Part shown: in pieces, positions 9,067 through 18,450 of the stretch
How the letters are laid out: the number at the start of each line of letters is the position of its first letter
Position numbering within the stretch: position 1 is the stretch's first letter
Origin: Oceanobacillus oncorhynchi
GTDB lineage: Bacteria > Bacillota > Bacilli > Bacillales > Amphibacillaceae
Direction: 5' to 3'
Length of the DNA stretch: 64,000 nucleotides
NCBI RefSeq assembly: GCF_000821065.1
Contig: NZ_CDGG01000001.1
Location: 310,001-374,000, forward strand
Notes under the pieces: model-generated
What the model was told of the DNA's origin: nothing
Database searches by the model: none
Seen by the model: the letters and a program-made list of their open reading frames with translations, nothing else
Translations under genes and position numbers: made by a program

Positions 9067-9810
9067 TTATTCTTGATCCTCTTCTAAGATGCCAATATCA
9101 AATGCTGCCGGGTCAATTATATCATTATCCTGTTCCGGGGCAATGATGTCTCTTTCTTCATCCGTTAATTCAGCTCCTGAGATATATTGCGAAAGGTCTT
9201 CTATGAGATAAGCCCTGTTATCGTTAGGGTTTGGAAGATAGTGCATTATCTCAGATATTTGATAAGCTTCATCAATTTTATAAGTAAGAATATGAAATTC
9301 ATTATAAGATGTTTGTAAGTGGGTCAACTCATCCTTTGCTTGGGTATCGGGTATAAATAAAGAAAGTTGTTCACTCATTTCATTTGAATAGTACGTAGTC
9401 TTAGATGTATCCGCAAAATCGAGATGCTTATTTATTTTTGAAAGCTCATGAAGGTAAGTTCTCTGTGGTTTTTTATGATTGATGTTCCCTGGAAGTACCG
9501 CTTGAGAAAAACGATCTTTATTAAAATAGGCTGCATTTTTAATTAAGAAGAGTTTTTTTGTATCCCCATGAATGAATTGTAAATAATCCCAGGTCAAACC
9601 TGCTTTAGCACGTCTATATGATAAGTGAAGGCTCCCACTATTTTCAGCAAGTTTGCTTTCTATAAAGTTTCCTTTTGTCCAAGCGAAAGCAGAGCTGATT
9701 TTCATATTGCGATGTCGTTCTTTCCGGTGGTCGACATAATCTCGGTAACCTTCTACAATAGCTTCTACAATAAATAGACTGTCATTTGAATCAAATTTAT
9801 GCTGCTCCAT
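9067..9810 (-). CDS. Uncharacterised protein upstream of XRE-ImmA, candidate toxin partner
   Basis: 247 aa, soluble, with no signal peptide or membrane helix. RBS AGGGGTGA precedes the ATG. I recognise no enzymatic motif with certainty; the size, the position directly upstream of an XRE-ImmA gene and the acidic C-terminal tail (DEERDIIAPEQDND onward) recall the DUF5986-type partner of streptococcal spr1628/spr1629-like pairs, from memory and not verified. Residues 35-110 contain the best-ordered segment (AFAWTKGNFIESKL, LTWDYLQFIHGDTKKLFLIK), which could bind nucleic acid or a nucleotide. A toxin role is inference from gene order. Confidence 0.7.
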   Translation of the reverse strand: MEQHKFDSNDSLFIVEAIVEGYRDYVDHRKERHRNMKISSAFAWTKGNFIESKLAENSGSLHLSYRRAKAGLTWDYLQFIHGDTKKLFLIKNAAYFNKDRFSQAVLPGNINHKKPQRTYLHELSKINKHLDFADTSKTTYYSNEMSEQLSLFIPDTQAKDELTHLQTSYNEFHILTYKIDEAYQISEIMHYLPNPNDNRAYLIEDLSQYISGAELTDEERDIIAPEQDNDIIDPAAFDIGILEEDQE

Positions 9811-9847
9811 TAAATCACCCCTAAGACATAATTTTAAATAACATCTA

Positions 9848-9865
9848 ACTCTATAATAATAGAGT
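9848..9865. promoter_or_regulatory. Palindromic operator candidate for the XRE-ImmA unit
   Basis: ACTCTAT-AATA-ATAGAGT is a perfect 7-4-7 inverted repeat 38 bp upstream of the start codon at 9810, in the AT-rich stretch where the minus-strand promoter must lie. Autorepression by the XRE protein through such a palindrome is typical of toxin-antitoxin units. Rest of the gap 9811-10141: AT-rich, no other gene seen. Confidence 0.5.
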
Positions 9866-10141
9866 AATTAAAATAAATCTATGATAAAACGAATATTTTT
9901 TAAAGTAAATATGAAAATATATTTATACTTTGAAGGATGATTAAGATACTTGGTTTTTAATTCTTTTTATTGTGTAAAGGTGCTAATAGTCCTTTTATGA
10001 ATTCGACGCTTTCTTTTTGTGCCACCATACATAAACCTACATACCCCTTACTCCATTTGTCTTTTCAACCCAAATCATCTAAAATAATAACTTGGATTCC
10101 ATTTTTTAAGCAAACCGATGAAGATAAAAGGAGTAATATAG

Positions 10142-10909
10142 ATGAGCAATTTAAAAAAGAATGGCTATGCGCGGTATGATTTAATGCAGCAATTAGACTA
10201 TGAAGGGATAGAAGCAGATTACCAAGCTTTATTGGATTATTTCGAGGATCTGCCTATCGATGAATATGCAAAAGACTTAAATCGTTATAGAAGATATTCA
10301 CGCGCTTTGGTATTGCCAACTTCTGGTCAGATTGAATGGCTGCCGACGCTGACGAAGGATGGGGAGGAATACGCTGCGTACTTCCAGGGGAAATTTAATC
10401 CGGAATATCCGGGTTCTTATCGGGAATTCCCTTATATAGATAAAGAAATACAGAATAATAAGCTATTGCAAAAAATAATTCTGTTTGATTATCAGGAAAC
10501 GTTCTGGAAGGAAGAAGACCGGATCATGCCGATTCATGCCGGGGTGCATTTTGTGAAGCTGTACGTAGAAAATGATTGGGATAAGGCTGTTTCTTCACCA
10601 AACTGTTTTCATCAGGATGGGGAGCCATTTACCTTTGCCCATTTAATTAAAAGAGAAAATGTCAAAGGCGGTACGAACGCCATTGGTATTCCTAAAGCGG
10701 CAGGAGAAACGTTTGATACGGTCAATCAGGATGATGTGATAGAGATTTTTGAGATTACGAAGCCTTTAGAATCCTACGGTGTGGAGGATTCGGCAGTATC
10801 GCATTATGTCAGTCCGATTGAAAAGGGAGATGCGGAAGAAGCTGGAGTACGTTCTGTTATTTTAATTGATTATCAGCAAACCGTTGTAGCTGATGTAGAT
10901 GAGGAGTAA
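10142..10909 (+). CDS. 2-oxoglutarate/Fe(II)-dependent dioxygenase, amino-acid hydroxylase-like
   Basis: 255 aa, RBS AAAGGAG. The protein matches the family that contains Bacillus thuringiensis L-isoleucine 4-hydroxylase (2OG-Fe_Oxy_2, formerly DUF2257). The iron-binding triad is visible as H157-Q-D159 (CFHQDGEPF) and H221 (SHYVSPI). Members hydroxylate free aliphatic amino acids with 2-oxoglutarate and oxygen, in the cytoplasm. It is monocistronic, with its own terminator. The substrate cannot be read from the sequence; Ile, Leu, Met or Thr-like side chains are usual for relatives. Confidence 0.85.
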   Translation: MSNLKKNGYARYDLMQQLDYEGIEADYQALLDYFEDLPIDEYAKDLNRYRRYSRALVLPTSGQIEWLPTLTKDGEEYAAYFQGKFNPEYPGSYREFPYIDKEIQNNKLLQKIILFDYQETFWKEEDRIMPIHAGVHFVKLYVENDWDKAVSSPNCFHQDGEPFTFAHLIKRENVKGGTNAIGIPKAAGETFDTVNQDDVIEIFEITKPLESYGVEDSAVSHYVSPIEKGDAEEAGVRSVILIDYQQTVVADVDEE

Positions 10910-10911
10910 AT

Positions 10912-10959
10912 AAAAAACGTAATGTGAGGCGGGAAAACCTTTCTCACATTACGTTTTTT
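10912..10959. terminator. Bidirectional intrinsic terminator
   Basis: AAAAAACGTAATGTGAG pairs with CTCACATTACGTTTTTT across a 14-base loop. It serves both the dioxygenase gene (plus) and ldh (minus). Confidence 0.9.
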
Positions 10960-10964
10960 AAACT

Positions 10965-11942
<978 letters not shown>

Positions 11943-11975
11943 TTAAAGTAGTATACGAATCATTCTATACTTAAA

Positions 11976-11993
11976 CAGTGAGCCATTACACAA
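11976..11993. promoter_or_regulatory. Candidate Rex operator upstream of ldh
   Basis: Read on the minus strand: TTGTG-TAATGGCT-CACTG. The left half matches the Rex consensus (TTGTG, 8-bp spacer, CACAA) exactly, the right half 3 of 5. It lies about 50 bp upstream of the ldh start and just upstream of a TATACT -10 candidate. Rex repression of ldh by the NADH/NAD ratio is established in Firmicutes. Confidence 0.5.
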
Positions 11994-12089
11994 TTTAAGT
12001 CAATAGTTTTATAATATTTCGGAAATAGAAGTTTGAAACGAAACTTCGTTCAGTCGGAGTTTTTGTTCTTCTCTGTGATAAAATAACAC

Positions 12090-12117
12090 TTGTCATTTTT
12101 ATGGAACCATGTATAAT
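12090..12117 (+). promoter_or_regulatory. SigA-type promoter of the T-box leader
   Basis: TTGTCA and TATAAT separated by 16 bp. Transcription would start near 12124 and run through the T-box leader into the MFS gene at 12465. Confidence 0.65.
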
Positions 12118-12123
12118 ATTTCT

Positions 12124-12430
12124 AAACTCGAGATACATCCTATCAAAAGCGTTGAAGAGAAGAGTAAATATAAGGGAAGCATAACAGAGAACTCCGGAAG
12201 CTGAAAAGGAGGATGCGGAACTATATTGAAGCAAGCCTCGTAGCTGCACATTGGATTGTTATATGATGATGTGCCGGTGCTCCCGTTATCGAGAAAAGCA
12301 ATGATTTGCTGTTGCTTATGGAGGTTTCTGCAGCGATGCAGAAACAGAATGAGGTGGCACCACGATCTTCTGTGATATAAGAAGTCCCGTCCTCAAAGTT
12401 GAGATAACTTTGAGGGCGCGGGCTTTTTTT
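12124..12430 (+). ncRNA. T-box riboswitch leader
   Basis: The core T-box GAGGTGGCACCACG occupies 12351-12364 (consensus AGGGTGGNACCGCG). Stem I elements are present: AGTAAA near 12163, the AGAGA and GGAAGCTGAAAAGGA apical elements (12185-12210), and GGAAC ahead of a specifier region at 12217-12228. A perfect stem III lies at 12324-12345 (GTTTCTGCA, loop GCGA). The terminator (12386-12430) competes with the antiterminator. Uncharged tRNA binding would permit transcription. Reading the codon after GAAC gives UAU (Tyr), but a one-base shift would give CUA (Leu), so the amino acid is uncertain. Confidence 0.85.
12386..12430 (+). terminator. T-box regulated terminator hairpin
   Basis: CCCG and CCTCAAAGTT (12386-12400) pair with AACTTTGAGG and CGGG (12406-12422) around the loop GAGAT, followed by TTTTTTT. 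This is the off-state of the leader described at 12124. Confidence 0.88.
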
Positions 12431-12464
12431 ATTTTATAAAAAAGCTTAAAAAAGGAGAGATGGA

Positions 12465-13685
12465 ATGGAAGGGACTTGGGAAAGGTGGAAAAACACCTCA
12501 TTATTGTTAACGGGAATTGGTGTATCTAATCTGGGAGCATGGATATACCTGATTGCATTAAATTTAATTGTTTTGGAAATGACGGGCTCTCCGCTTGCGG
12601 TTTCTGTGTTATATATTTTGATACCGTTGGCAGCAATGTTCACCAATTTTTGGGCCGGTACCATGATTGACCGTTGGAATCAAAAGAACATGATGATTGG
12701 ATTAGATGTATTTCGGGCAGGCCTTATAGGTATACTTCCTTTTTTAGATTCCTTATTGCTCATCTATGTGTTGGTATTTGGAATTAATGTAGCCAGTGCG
12801 GTGTTTGAGCCGGCCTCTATTGTCTACATGACCAAATTGGTTCCAAAAGGAGACCGTCAGCGGTTCAATGCCCTTCGTAACTTTATTAATTCCTGCGGGT
12901 TTATTTTAGGACCGTCGATTGCAGGGGCATTGTTTATGGTCGGCAGTCCTTCCTTAGCTATATTTATAAATGCTGCTGCATTATGTATTTCTGCCATGAT
13001 AATCCTTTTCCTTCCCAATTTGCATGAACAGGGAAAAATAAGTGATAGAATCGATATCCATTCTGTCATCCAGGATTGGAAGAAGATCCTTGCATATAGC
13101 GGCAATCACAAATATATTACCTTGATTTATATTCTGTTTGGGGGCGTAACAGTTTTTATGACAGGGCTGGACTCGTTAGAGGCAGCTTTTGCAATAGAGG
13201 TGCTATTGTTGGATGAAAGCACCTATGGCTTTTTAGTTAGTATTGCGGGCGCAGGGATTATAGCTGGTTCTTTGATAAATGCAATGTTTGCAAAGTACTT
13301 AAAAATTAATATGCTGATGGGGCTCGGGGTAATAGGTACGCCCGCTGGTTATTTGTTTTTTGCTTTCTCAACAGATTTTACAACAGCAGCAATCGGTTTC
13401 TTCCTGCTGACATTTGCGCTTTCTTTTGCCAACACGGGCTTCCTGACCTTTTATCAAAATAATATTCCTGTAGAGATTATGGGGCGTTTTTCAACGATTT
13501 TTGGACTAATCGAAGCGGCATGTATTATATTGTTGACATTAATTATTGGAATAGCAGCTGAAATGATGGACATTAGATTGGTTTATATCGTGGGTTCGTT
13601 CTTGTTTTTAGGTCTGGGTCTATTCTCCAATATGCTGGTGCAAGGAAAGAAGAAAAGAAAATATTATCAATTAAATGAAGGGTAA
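12465..13685 (+). CDS. MFS transporter under T-box control
   Basis: 406 aa with about 12 hydrophobic segments. The loop 2-3 signature is seen as GTMIDRWNQKNMMIG around residues 65-80. RBS AAGGAG 7 bases before the ATG. The protein resembles the drug-efflux/EntS-like (MFS_3) branch rather than known amino-acid carriers. Its leader is a T-box, so expression should rise when one particular tRNA is uncharged; this suggests transport of an amino acid or a related compound, or export of an inhibitor of an aminoacyl-tRNA synthetase. No other gene shares the transcript. Confidence 0.85.
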   Translation: MEGTWERWKNTSLLLTGIGVSNLGAWIYLIALNLIVLEMTGSPLAVSVLYILIPLAAMFTNFWAGTMIDRWNQKNMMIGLDVFRAGLIGILPFLDSLLLIYVLVFGINVASAVFEPASIVYMTKLVPKGDRQRFNALRNFINSCGFILGPSIAGALFMVGSPSLAIFINAAALCISAMIILFLPNLHEQGKISDRIDIHSVIQDWKKILAYSGNHKYITLIYILFGGVTVFMTGLDSLEAAFAIEVLLLDESTYGFLVSIAGAGIIAGSLINAMFAKYLKINMLMGLGVIGTPAGYLFFAFSTDFTTAAIGFFLLTFALSFANTGFLTFYQNNIPVEIMGRFSTIFGLIEAACIILLTLIIGIAAEMMDIRLVYIVGSFLFLGLGLFSNMLVQGKKKRKYYQLNEG

Positions 13686-13712
13686 TATATTTGTTTTTTC
13701 TGCAAGTAATGG

Positions 13713-13753
13713 TGTACGAGGTAATTAAAATAACATTATAATTACCTCGTACA
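13713..13753. repeat. Perfect 14-bp inverted repeat without T-tract
   Basis: TGTACGAGGTAATT pairs with AATTACCTCGTACA around a 13-base AT-rich loop, 28 bp after the MFS gene and before a convergent gene. There is no U-run on either strand, so it may be a weak bidirectional terminator, an mRNA stabiliser or a protein site. Confidence 0.7.
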
Positions 13754-13870
13754 AAGAGGGGAAACCGGTATAAACATATCATTATTTGCTTATGCAGGGA
13801 CCTTCATTCGATATATTCAATAAGACTGGTCACAGAAAAGAAGACATCGATTATGCCGCAGCCGAGCAAA

Positions 13871-14374
13871 CTAGCCTTCGTCTTCTTCAAAGAAAGCGTG
13901 AAAATAGGCATAAACAGCATTTTCCGTATCCAATACTTTGTATAGCCTTCCTTCCTGATCTGACGGAACAACCCGTATGTATTCATTGGAGAGGTATAGA
14001 TAGAGCGTATCTCCATCAGACAGGTTCATTTCTGCGGTATATTCCGGGCTGTCGCTTGTAATCCGTCCGCCCTGATAAATATGGACATCTTCAATCAGCA
14101 TTCGGGTGATATCATTTGATTGATCCAATACAATTTCTTTCTCATTCTCTGATTGTACAGGCTCATCGCTATCTAAGTGACTGGAGTCCGATTTTGTAAG
14201 ACGAATCGAATCAACATGTCTCCGTTCCCCTTCCGTGGTCAGAACTTCTGTTAAAACAACGGGCAGATTTGTTGGCAGGGAAGTAAAGGATATTTTAAAG
14301 AAGAAAATAAGTGCAAGCAGGATAATGATGATAACAGCAAGGATGCTGCTGATAATAATGTATTTTTTAGGCAT
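13871..14374 (-). CDS. Hypothetical single-pass membrane protein
   Basis: 167 aa. A hydrophobic helix at residues 5-28 (YIIISSILAVIIIILLALIF) with a short basic N-terminus anchors it, leaving an acidic, probably extracytoplasmic domain of about 135 residues. No lipobox. RBS AAGGAGCGG. I recognise no family. It stands alone between the MFS gene (convergent) and the lacD terminator, and stops in a run of acidic codons (FFEEDEG). Confidence 0.7.
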   Translation of the reverse strand: MPKKYIIISSILAVIIIILLALIFFFKISFTSLPTNLPVVLTEVLTTEGERRHVDSIRLTKSDSSHLDSDEPVQSENEKEIVLDQSNDITRMLIEDVHIYQGGRITSDSPEYTAEMNLSDGDTLYLYLSNEYIRVVPSDQEGRLYKVLDTENAVYAYFHAFFEEDEG

Positions 14375-14512
14375 GGATTCCGCTCCTTATAATAGGAAGT
14401 TCAAAAATCAAAATGATCCGTTTAACACGTGCGATAATATCATTCCATCGTTAGTAGCATGCAACAAACTGAATAATAACATACTATCAATAAGAAGCAG
14501 AAAGGATATGAC

Positions 14513-14545
14513 GAAAAAACCCAGTGTGCACACTGAGCTTTTTCT
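14513..14545 (-). terminator. Terminator of the fruK-fruA-lacD operon
   Basis: CAGTGTGCACACTG is a perfect palindrome (14522-14535); read on the minus strand it forms a GC-rich hairpin followed by GTTTTTTC. It lies just after the lacD stop. Confidence 0.75.
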
Positions 14546-14552
14546 ACCTTTG

Positions 14553-15491
14553 TTAGGAAATAGATGTAGCTGTTTCTTGAACCACTTTATCCAGTTCCTG
14601 AATATTTTTAATGCCTTCTGTCTGCAGCCATTTCGCAGCAGCTTCTCCATCCACGTTTTTGAATTCAGATGTTGCGCCGCTCCAAGTTGCTCTGCCGCAT
14701 AGAACACCGTTAAAGGCAGATTCCGCTTCTTTGGCAAAACGCAATGTTTCCTGGAATAATTCCGGTGTAACGCCTGCACTTAAAAAGATGAATGGCAGGC
14801 TGGTCGCTTCAGACTGTTCTTTGAAAACAGCTTTTGCTTCCGCTTGGGTTTGAGCTGTATCTCCTTCTGCATAGCCTTCCACAAAGTTCATATTGACAGG
14901 AACCTCTACTTTTAACACATCCACGTTAAATCTTGACTCGCTGTAGCGTTTCATTGCTTCAATCACTTTTTTCGGTTTTACTTTAGCAAATTCCAATCCC
15001 TTTTCATTGCCAATCGAATCATCATAGGTAAGAATTTCTAAGAAAAATGGAATCTCCTCTGCGACACATTCACTGCCGACGCGTTCTACAAAAGCTTCTT
15101 TAGCTTCATTGATTTCTTTACTTTCATCTACATCCACATAGATCAATAATTTAATTGCGTCAGCGCCTGCAGCTTTCAGGTTTTTGACAGAGCAATTCGG
15201 AATTAAATCCGGAAAACGTCCAGGCTCTTGTTTGTCGTAGCCTGTTTGTTCATAAGCCAATATTAATCCGCAATTTTCATCTCTTTTCCTTGCTGCTGCT
15301 AATCCATATTCAGGGTCAAGCAGGATAGAAGAAGCGTAAGGAGTCAGTTCTTCAGAAACAATCTGTTTGAAGGCTGAAATCTGCTCGCCGGAAATATCCT
15401 CGCCCATCATTCTTCTTAGTGCACCACGCTGGTCAATAGCAAGTGCAGAAATAATCCCCTGATCATTTATGAGTTTTTTTAAATTTTTCAT
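14553..15491 (-). CDS. lacD: Tagatose 1,6-diphosphate aldolase, class I (LacD)
   Basis: 312 aa. The sequence follows LacD closely: [14 protein letters not shown] near the N-terminus, [18 protein letters not shown], and the Schiff-base lysine region ([10 protein letters not shown]). It splits tagatose 1,6-bisphosphate, and with loose stereoselectivity other ketohexose bisphosphates, into DHAP and glyceraldehyde 3-phosphate. Its ATG overlaps the fruA stop by four bases (ATGA). No lacAB isomerase or lacC-type galactose 6-phosphate genes are present, so the pathway is not the lactose route; the PTS and kinase neighbours point to tagatose entering as the 1-phosphate. Confidence 0.9.
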   Translation of the reverse strand: MKNLKKLINDQGIISALAIDQRGALRRMMGEDISGEQISAFKQIVSEELTPYASSILLDPEYGLAAARKRDENCGLILAYEQTGYDKQEPGRFPDLIPNCSVKNLKAAGADAIKLLIYVDVDESKEINEAKEAFVERVGSECVAEEIPFFLEILTYDDSIGNEKGLEFAKVKPKKVIEAMKRYSESRFNVDVLKVEVPVNMNFVEGYAEGDTAQTQAEAKAVFKEQSEATSLPFIFLSAGVTPELFQETLRFAKEAESAFNGVLCGRATWSGATSEFKNVDGEAAAKWLQTEGIKNIQELDKVVQETATSIS

Positions 15492-17383
15492 TTTTTAACG
15501 CCTCCAAGTAATAATTCTTTTATCTCCGCTTCGGATTGAGAAGCTTTTAGCTGGTTAATACAATCTTGATTCATCAGTTTTCTGGAAAGAGCCGATAAGA
15601 TATCTAAATGTTCGTTGCTGCTTCCATCTGGTACGAGAATACTGATAACAAAGTCTGTTGGTTTTCCGTCCATTGCAGGCCAATCAATGCCTTCTGTCAA
15701 TTGAACGACCATTAATTTTGCTTGTTGGATTACTTCACTTTTTACATGAGGAATAGCGATTCCGTTTTCCATACCTGTCGAGCCTTCTGCTTCTCTTTTT
15801 TGCAGACCGCTTGCTGCTTTTTCTGCATCTGTTGCAATATTTAATGCTGCAGCTTTATCTGCTATAAACGCCAGAACCTCCTCTTTTGAGTGAAGCTTTT
15901 GCTGCAGATAAATTTGGTTTGTTTCTAAAAGCTCCCCCTGTTCACGTGGCGCAGGTGTTTCTTGTTGTACTGGCGCAGCCGCTTGCTCAGGATTGCTTTT
16001 TCGTTGATGTCTTTTTTGTTCTAATGCCATTAAGAATCCGGAAATCACCGCACCAATCAGAATTGCCAAGACCCATAAGAAGGCATGAGTGACAACAGGC
16101 AGAACGATAAATCCGCCATGCGGTGCAGGGACTTCTACTTTAAACATATACGTCAGCATGGCAGCGATAGAAGAACCTACCATGATAATTGGGATAATGG
16201 TAAACGGACGTTTTGCTGCAAAAGGTATCGCGCCTTCTGTAATATGCGTTGAACCTAATAGAAAGTTGACATAGCCGGCACTTGCTTCTGCCTGGTTATA
16301 GCTGCGTCTCGCAAATAATACCGAGAATCCGGTTGCGAGCGGCGGAACGATACACGCCGCAGAAACACCTGCCATAAATAAGAAATTACCTTGTGCCAGA
16401 AGTGCTGTACCTGTTACATAGGCCGCTTTATTGACGGGGCCGCCCATATCAAATGCACTCATAATACCTACAATCAACCCTAATAAGATCGGGTTAGAAT
16501 CCTGGAAACTGCTTAGGAAGTCCATCATTCCCTGGTTGATTGCTTCCATCGGAACAGACAGATACCACATCGCAAATCCGCCGATAAAGATACCGAGAAC
16601 CGGAATTAAAAAAATAGCTTTTAAACCATCTAATGATTTTGGCAGGTTCTTTAGTGCTTTCATAAGCAGTAAAACAAGGCCTCCAGCTAAGAAGCCGCCA
16701 ACAATTCCTCCTAAAAATCCGGTGCCGTTTGTATCAGCAATCATACCGACAATAAAACCAATAATAAGGCCGGGTCGATTACCGATGGATTGTGCAATAT
16801 AAGCACTTAAAACAGGAACCATCAATCCCATTGCTAATCCGCCGATGGTATTCATTTGTTCGGCAATAACATTATATTGAGACGATTCAGGGTCAGCTGA
16901 ATAAATTCCAAACATAAAGGAAACAGCAATCATCACCCCGCCGGCAACAACTAAAGGAAGCATATGGCTGACACCATTCATCAGATGTACATAAAGCTGA
17001 TGCCATATGCTGGCTGATTCTTGATTGCTGTCGCCATTTGATTGAGTGGTTTCCCCAGATCCTTTATAGACCGCTACATTCCCCGATATAGCTCTATCTA
17101 TTAATTCCTCAGGGTTTTTAATACCTTTTGAAACGGAAACATTGATTACTTTTTTGCCATGAAAACGGTCGATATCCACGTTTTTATCTGCAGCAATAAT
17201 AATGACTTCTGCGTCTTTGATTTCTTGAGCAGTAAACTGATTTTCTGTTCCTCTTTGTCCATGTGTTTCGACTTTGATGGAAACGCCTTTTTCTGCTGCT
17301 GTTTTTTCAAGTGCTTCCGCAGCCATAAACGTATGCGCAATTCCTGTTGGACAGCCAGTAACGCCTAAAAAACGATATGTCAT
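15488..17383 (-). CDS. fruA: PTS fructose/tagatose-type EIIBCA
   Basis: 631 aa from the ATG at 17383; an upstream ATG at 17392 overlaps the ribosome site (AAAGGATG). Domain order is IIB (phospho-cysteine motif [13 protein letters not shown], residues 5-20), a linker, IIC with about ten membrane helices (residues 130-460), and IIA at the C-terminus with the active histidine in IAIPHVKSE. It imports and phosphorylates a ketohexose at C1. Compared with the usual fructose EII (IIA first), the order B-C-A is one of several natural arrangements. Operon neighbours make tagatose or fructose the substrate. Confidence 0.9.
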   Translation of the reverse strand: MTYRFLGVTGCPTGIAHTFMAAEALEKTAAEKGVSIKVETHGQRGTENQFTAQEIKDAEVIIIAADKNVDIDRFHGKKVINVSVSKGIKNPEELIDRAISGNVAVYKGSGETTQSNGDSNQESASIWHQLYVHLMNGVSHMLPLVVAGGVMIAVSFMFGIYSADPESSQYNVIAEQMNTIGGLAMGLMVPVLSAYIAQSIGNRPGLIIGFIVGMIADTNGTGFLGGIVGGFLAGGLVLLLMKALKNLPKSLDGLKAIFLIPVLGIFIGGFAMWYLSVPMEAINQGMMDFLSSFQDSNPILLGLIVGIMSAFDMGGPVNKAAYVTGTALLAQGNFLFMAGVSAACIVPPLATGFSVLFARRSYNQAEASAGYVNFLLGSTHITEGAIPFAAKRPFTIIPIIMVGSSIAAMLTYMFKVEVPAPHGGFIVLPVVTHAFLWVLAILIGAVISGFLMALEQKRHQRKSNPEQAAAPVQQETPAPREQGELLETNQIYLQQKLHSKEEVLAFIADKAAALNIATDAEKAASGLQKREAEGSTGMENGIAIPHVKSEVIQQAKLMVVQLTEGIDWPAMDGKPTDFVISILVPDGSSNEHLDILSALSRKLMNQDCINQLKASQSEAEIKELLLGGVKK

Positions 17384-17400
17384 GATGTTCATCCTTTCTT

Positions 17401-18321
17401 TTAAATGGTTACTACTTGTACTTTTAAGTTTTGCATCAATTGATCGACATCCTCAAAATCGGTTAATCCAGAGCGGAAAGCCGTTGAAGAACCTGCCGCT
17501 ACAGCTTTTTTCAATGCTGCTTCGGGGGAACTTGTCTGTAAGGTGCTGTAAAAGGTAGCCAGCATCGTATCGCCAGAGCAGGCGGTGTTCACGACCTCCC
17601 CCTTTGGTGCTGGACAGTAGAGCATTGTGTCTTTATTAACAAAGTAAGCACCTTCGCCTCCCAGAGAAACTAATATATTTTGACAGCCTTGATCTACTAA
17701 TTTTTGAGCTGCTCTCAATATTGCTTGTTCTGAGTCGAGTTCCTCCTCTGGAAACAGGGCTTGCAGCTCTTCGTCATTCGGTTTGATCAAGTAAGGCCGG
17801 TAGTGAACTAATTCACTTAAGATCGGATGACTTATATCTAAAATCAATCGAAATCCAATATCAGAAGCATGCTTTGCGATGGAAACCAGAATGGATGGAT
17901 TTACGCCCTTCGGCAGGCTGCCTGACACAAATAACACGTCATCCTTTGTAAATCCGGCAATTTTAGTTATTAATTCATCAATTTTTACATCTGTAATTTC
18001 CGGACCGCCATTAACAATTTTGTACTCACCCTGATTGGATTTTACAAATGCATTAATTCTTGTGACACCATCAACTTCCGTAAAATCAGTGTCGATATTC
18101 ATTTGGTTTAGTTCATCCTGAATATAATGCCCGCTGAACCCTGCTATATAACCGATAGCTGTCGAGGGGACGCCAAGCTTTTTTAAAATAATGGATATAT
18201 TGACTCCTTTGCCATTTGGCTGGAATTCATCGTATATGCTTCGGTTCACCTTATCCGGAAGAAAATCTTCCATTTCGATGAACATGTCAATCGCTGTATT
18301 TAACGTGCATGTATAAATCAT
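17401..18321 (-). CDS. fruK: 1-phosphofructokinase / tagatose-1-phosphate kinase (PfkB family)
   Basis: 306 aa, RBS GGAAGGATG. PfkB motifs: GKGVNISIILKKLG near residue 38, DISHPILSEL, KPNDEEL, and the catalytic TACSGDTMLATF near residue 250 whose aspartate is the base. It phosphorylates a ketohexose 1-phosphate at C6, feeding the bisphosphate to LacD. First gene of the operon, 17 bp ahead of fruA. FruK and LacC cannot be separated by sequence alone; the PTS partner favours a 1-phosphate substrate. Confidence 0.88.
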   Translation of the reverse strand: MIYTCTLNTAIDMFIEMEDFLPDKVNRSIYDEFQPNGKGVNISIILKKLGVPSTAIGYIAGFSGHYIQDELNQMNIDTDFTEVDGVTRINAFVKSNQGEYKIVNGGPEITDVKIDELITKIAGFTKDDVLFVSGSLPKGVNPSILVSIAKHASDIGFRLILDISHPILSELVHYRPYLIKPNDEELQALFPEEELDSEQAILRAAQKLVDQGCQNILVSLGGEGAYFVNKDTMLYCPAPKGEVVNTACSGDTMLATFYSTLQTSSPEAALKKAVAAGSSTAFRSGLTDFEDVDQLMQNLKVQVVTI

Positions 18322-18364
18322 GGTTCATCATCCTTCCTTACTTAAAGTATGACACGTCATGAAA

Positions 18365-18378
18365 TGAAAATGTTTGCA
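18365..18378. promoter_or_regulatory. Candidate cre site in the fruK/rpiR divergent promoter
   Basis: TGAAAATGTTTGCA matches the cre consensus WGNAANCGNWWNCA at all positions but the central C. It lies 44 bp upstream of the fruK start. Catabolite repression of a tagatose operon would be expected. A short dyad ATGAC-AC-GTCAT sits just beside it at 18349-18360. Confidence 0.45.
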
Positions 18379-18450
18379 TTATATGTGGTATAGTTAGAAA
18401 ATAGATGAAAAAGATTTCAAAAGGATATTTGAAAAGGGCGGGTGTTAAGC

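Noticed and set aside
9970..10179. Plus-strand frame of 69 codons upstream of the dioxygenase
   Set aside because: Overlaps the start of the dioxygenase in another frame, low-complexity composition, no ribosome site.
11995..12249. Minus-strand frame of 84 codons and another at 12316-12501 in the T-box region
   Set aside because: They coincide with the structured leader and have no ribosome site; the T-box elements explain the sequence.
13786..14061. Plus-strand frame of 91 codons
   Set aside because: Antisense to the hypothetical membrane-protein gene with clear ribosome site on the other strand; Cys/His/Pro-rich composition typical of a shadow frame.
14235..14702. Plus-strand frame of 155 codons overlapping lacD and the membrane-protein gene
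   Set aside because: Crosses two minus-strand genes and the operon terminator; no ribosome site.
16431..16802. Plus-strand frame of 123 codons inside fruA
   Set aside because: Antisense to the well-conserved IIC domain, with a composition typical of membrane-gene antisense.
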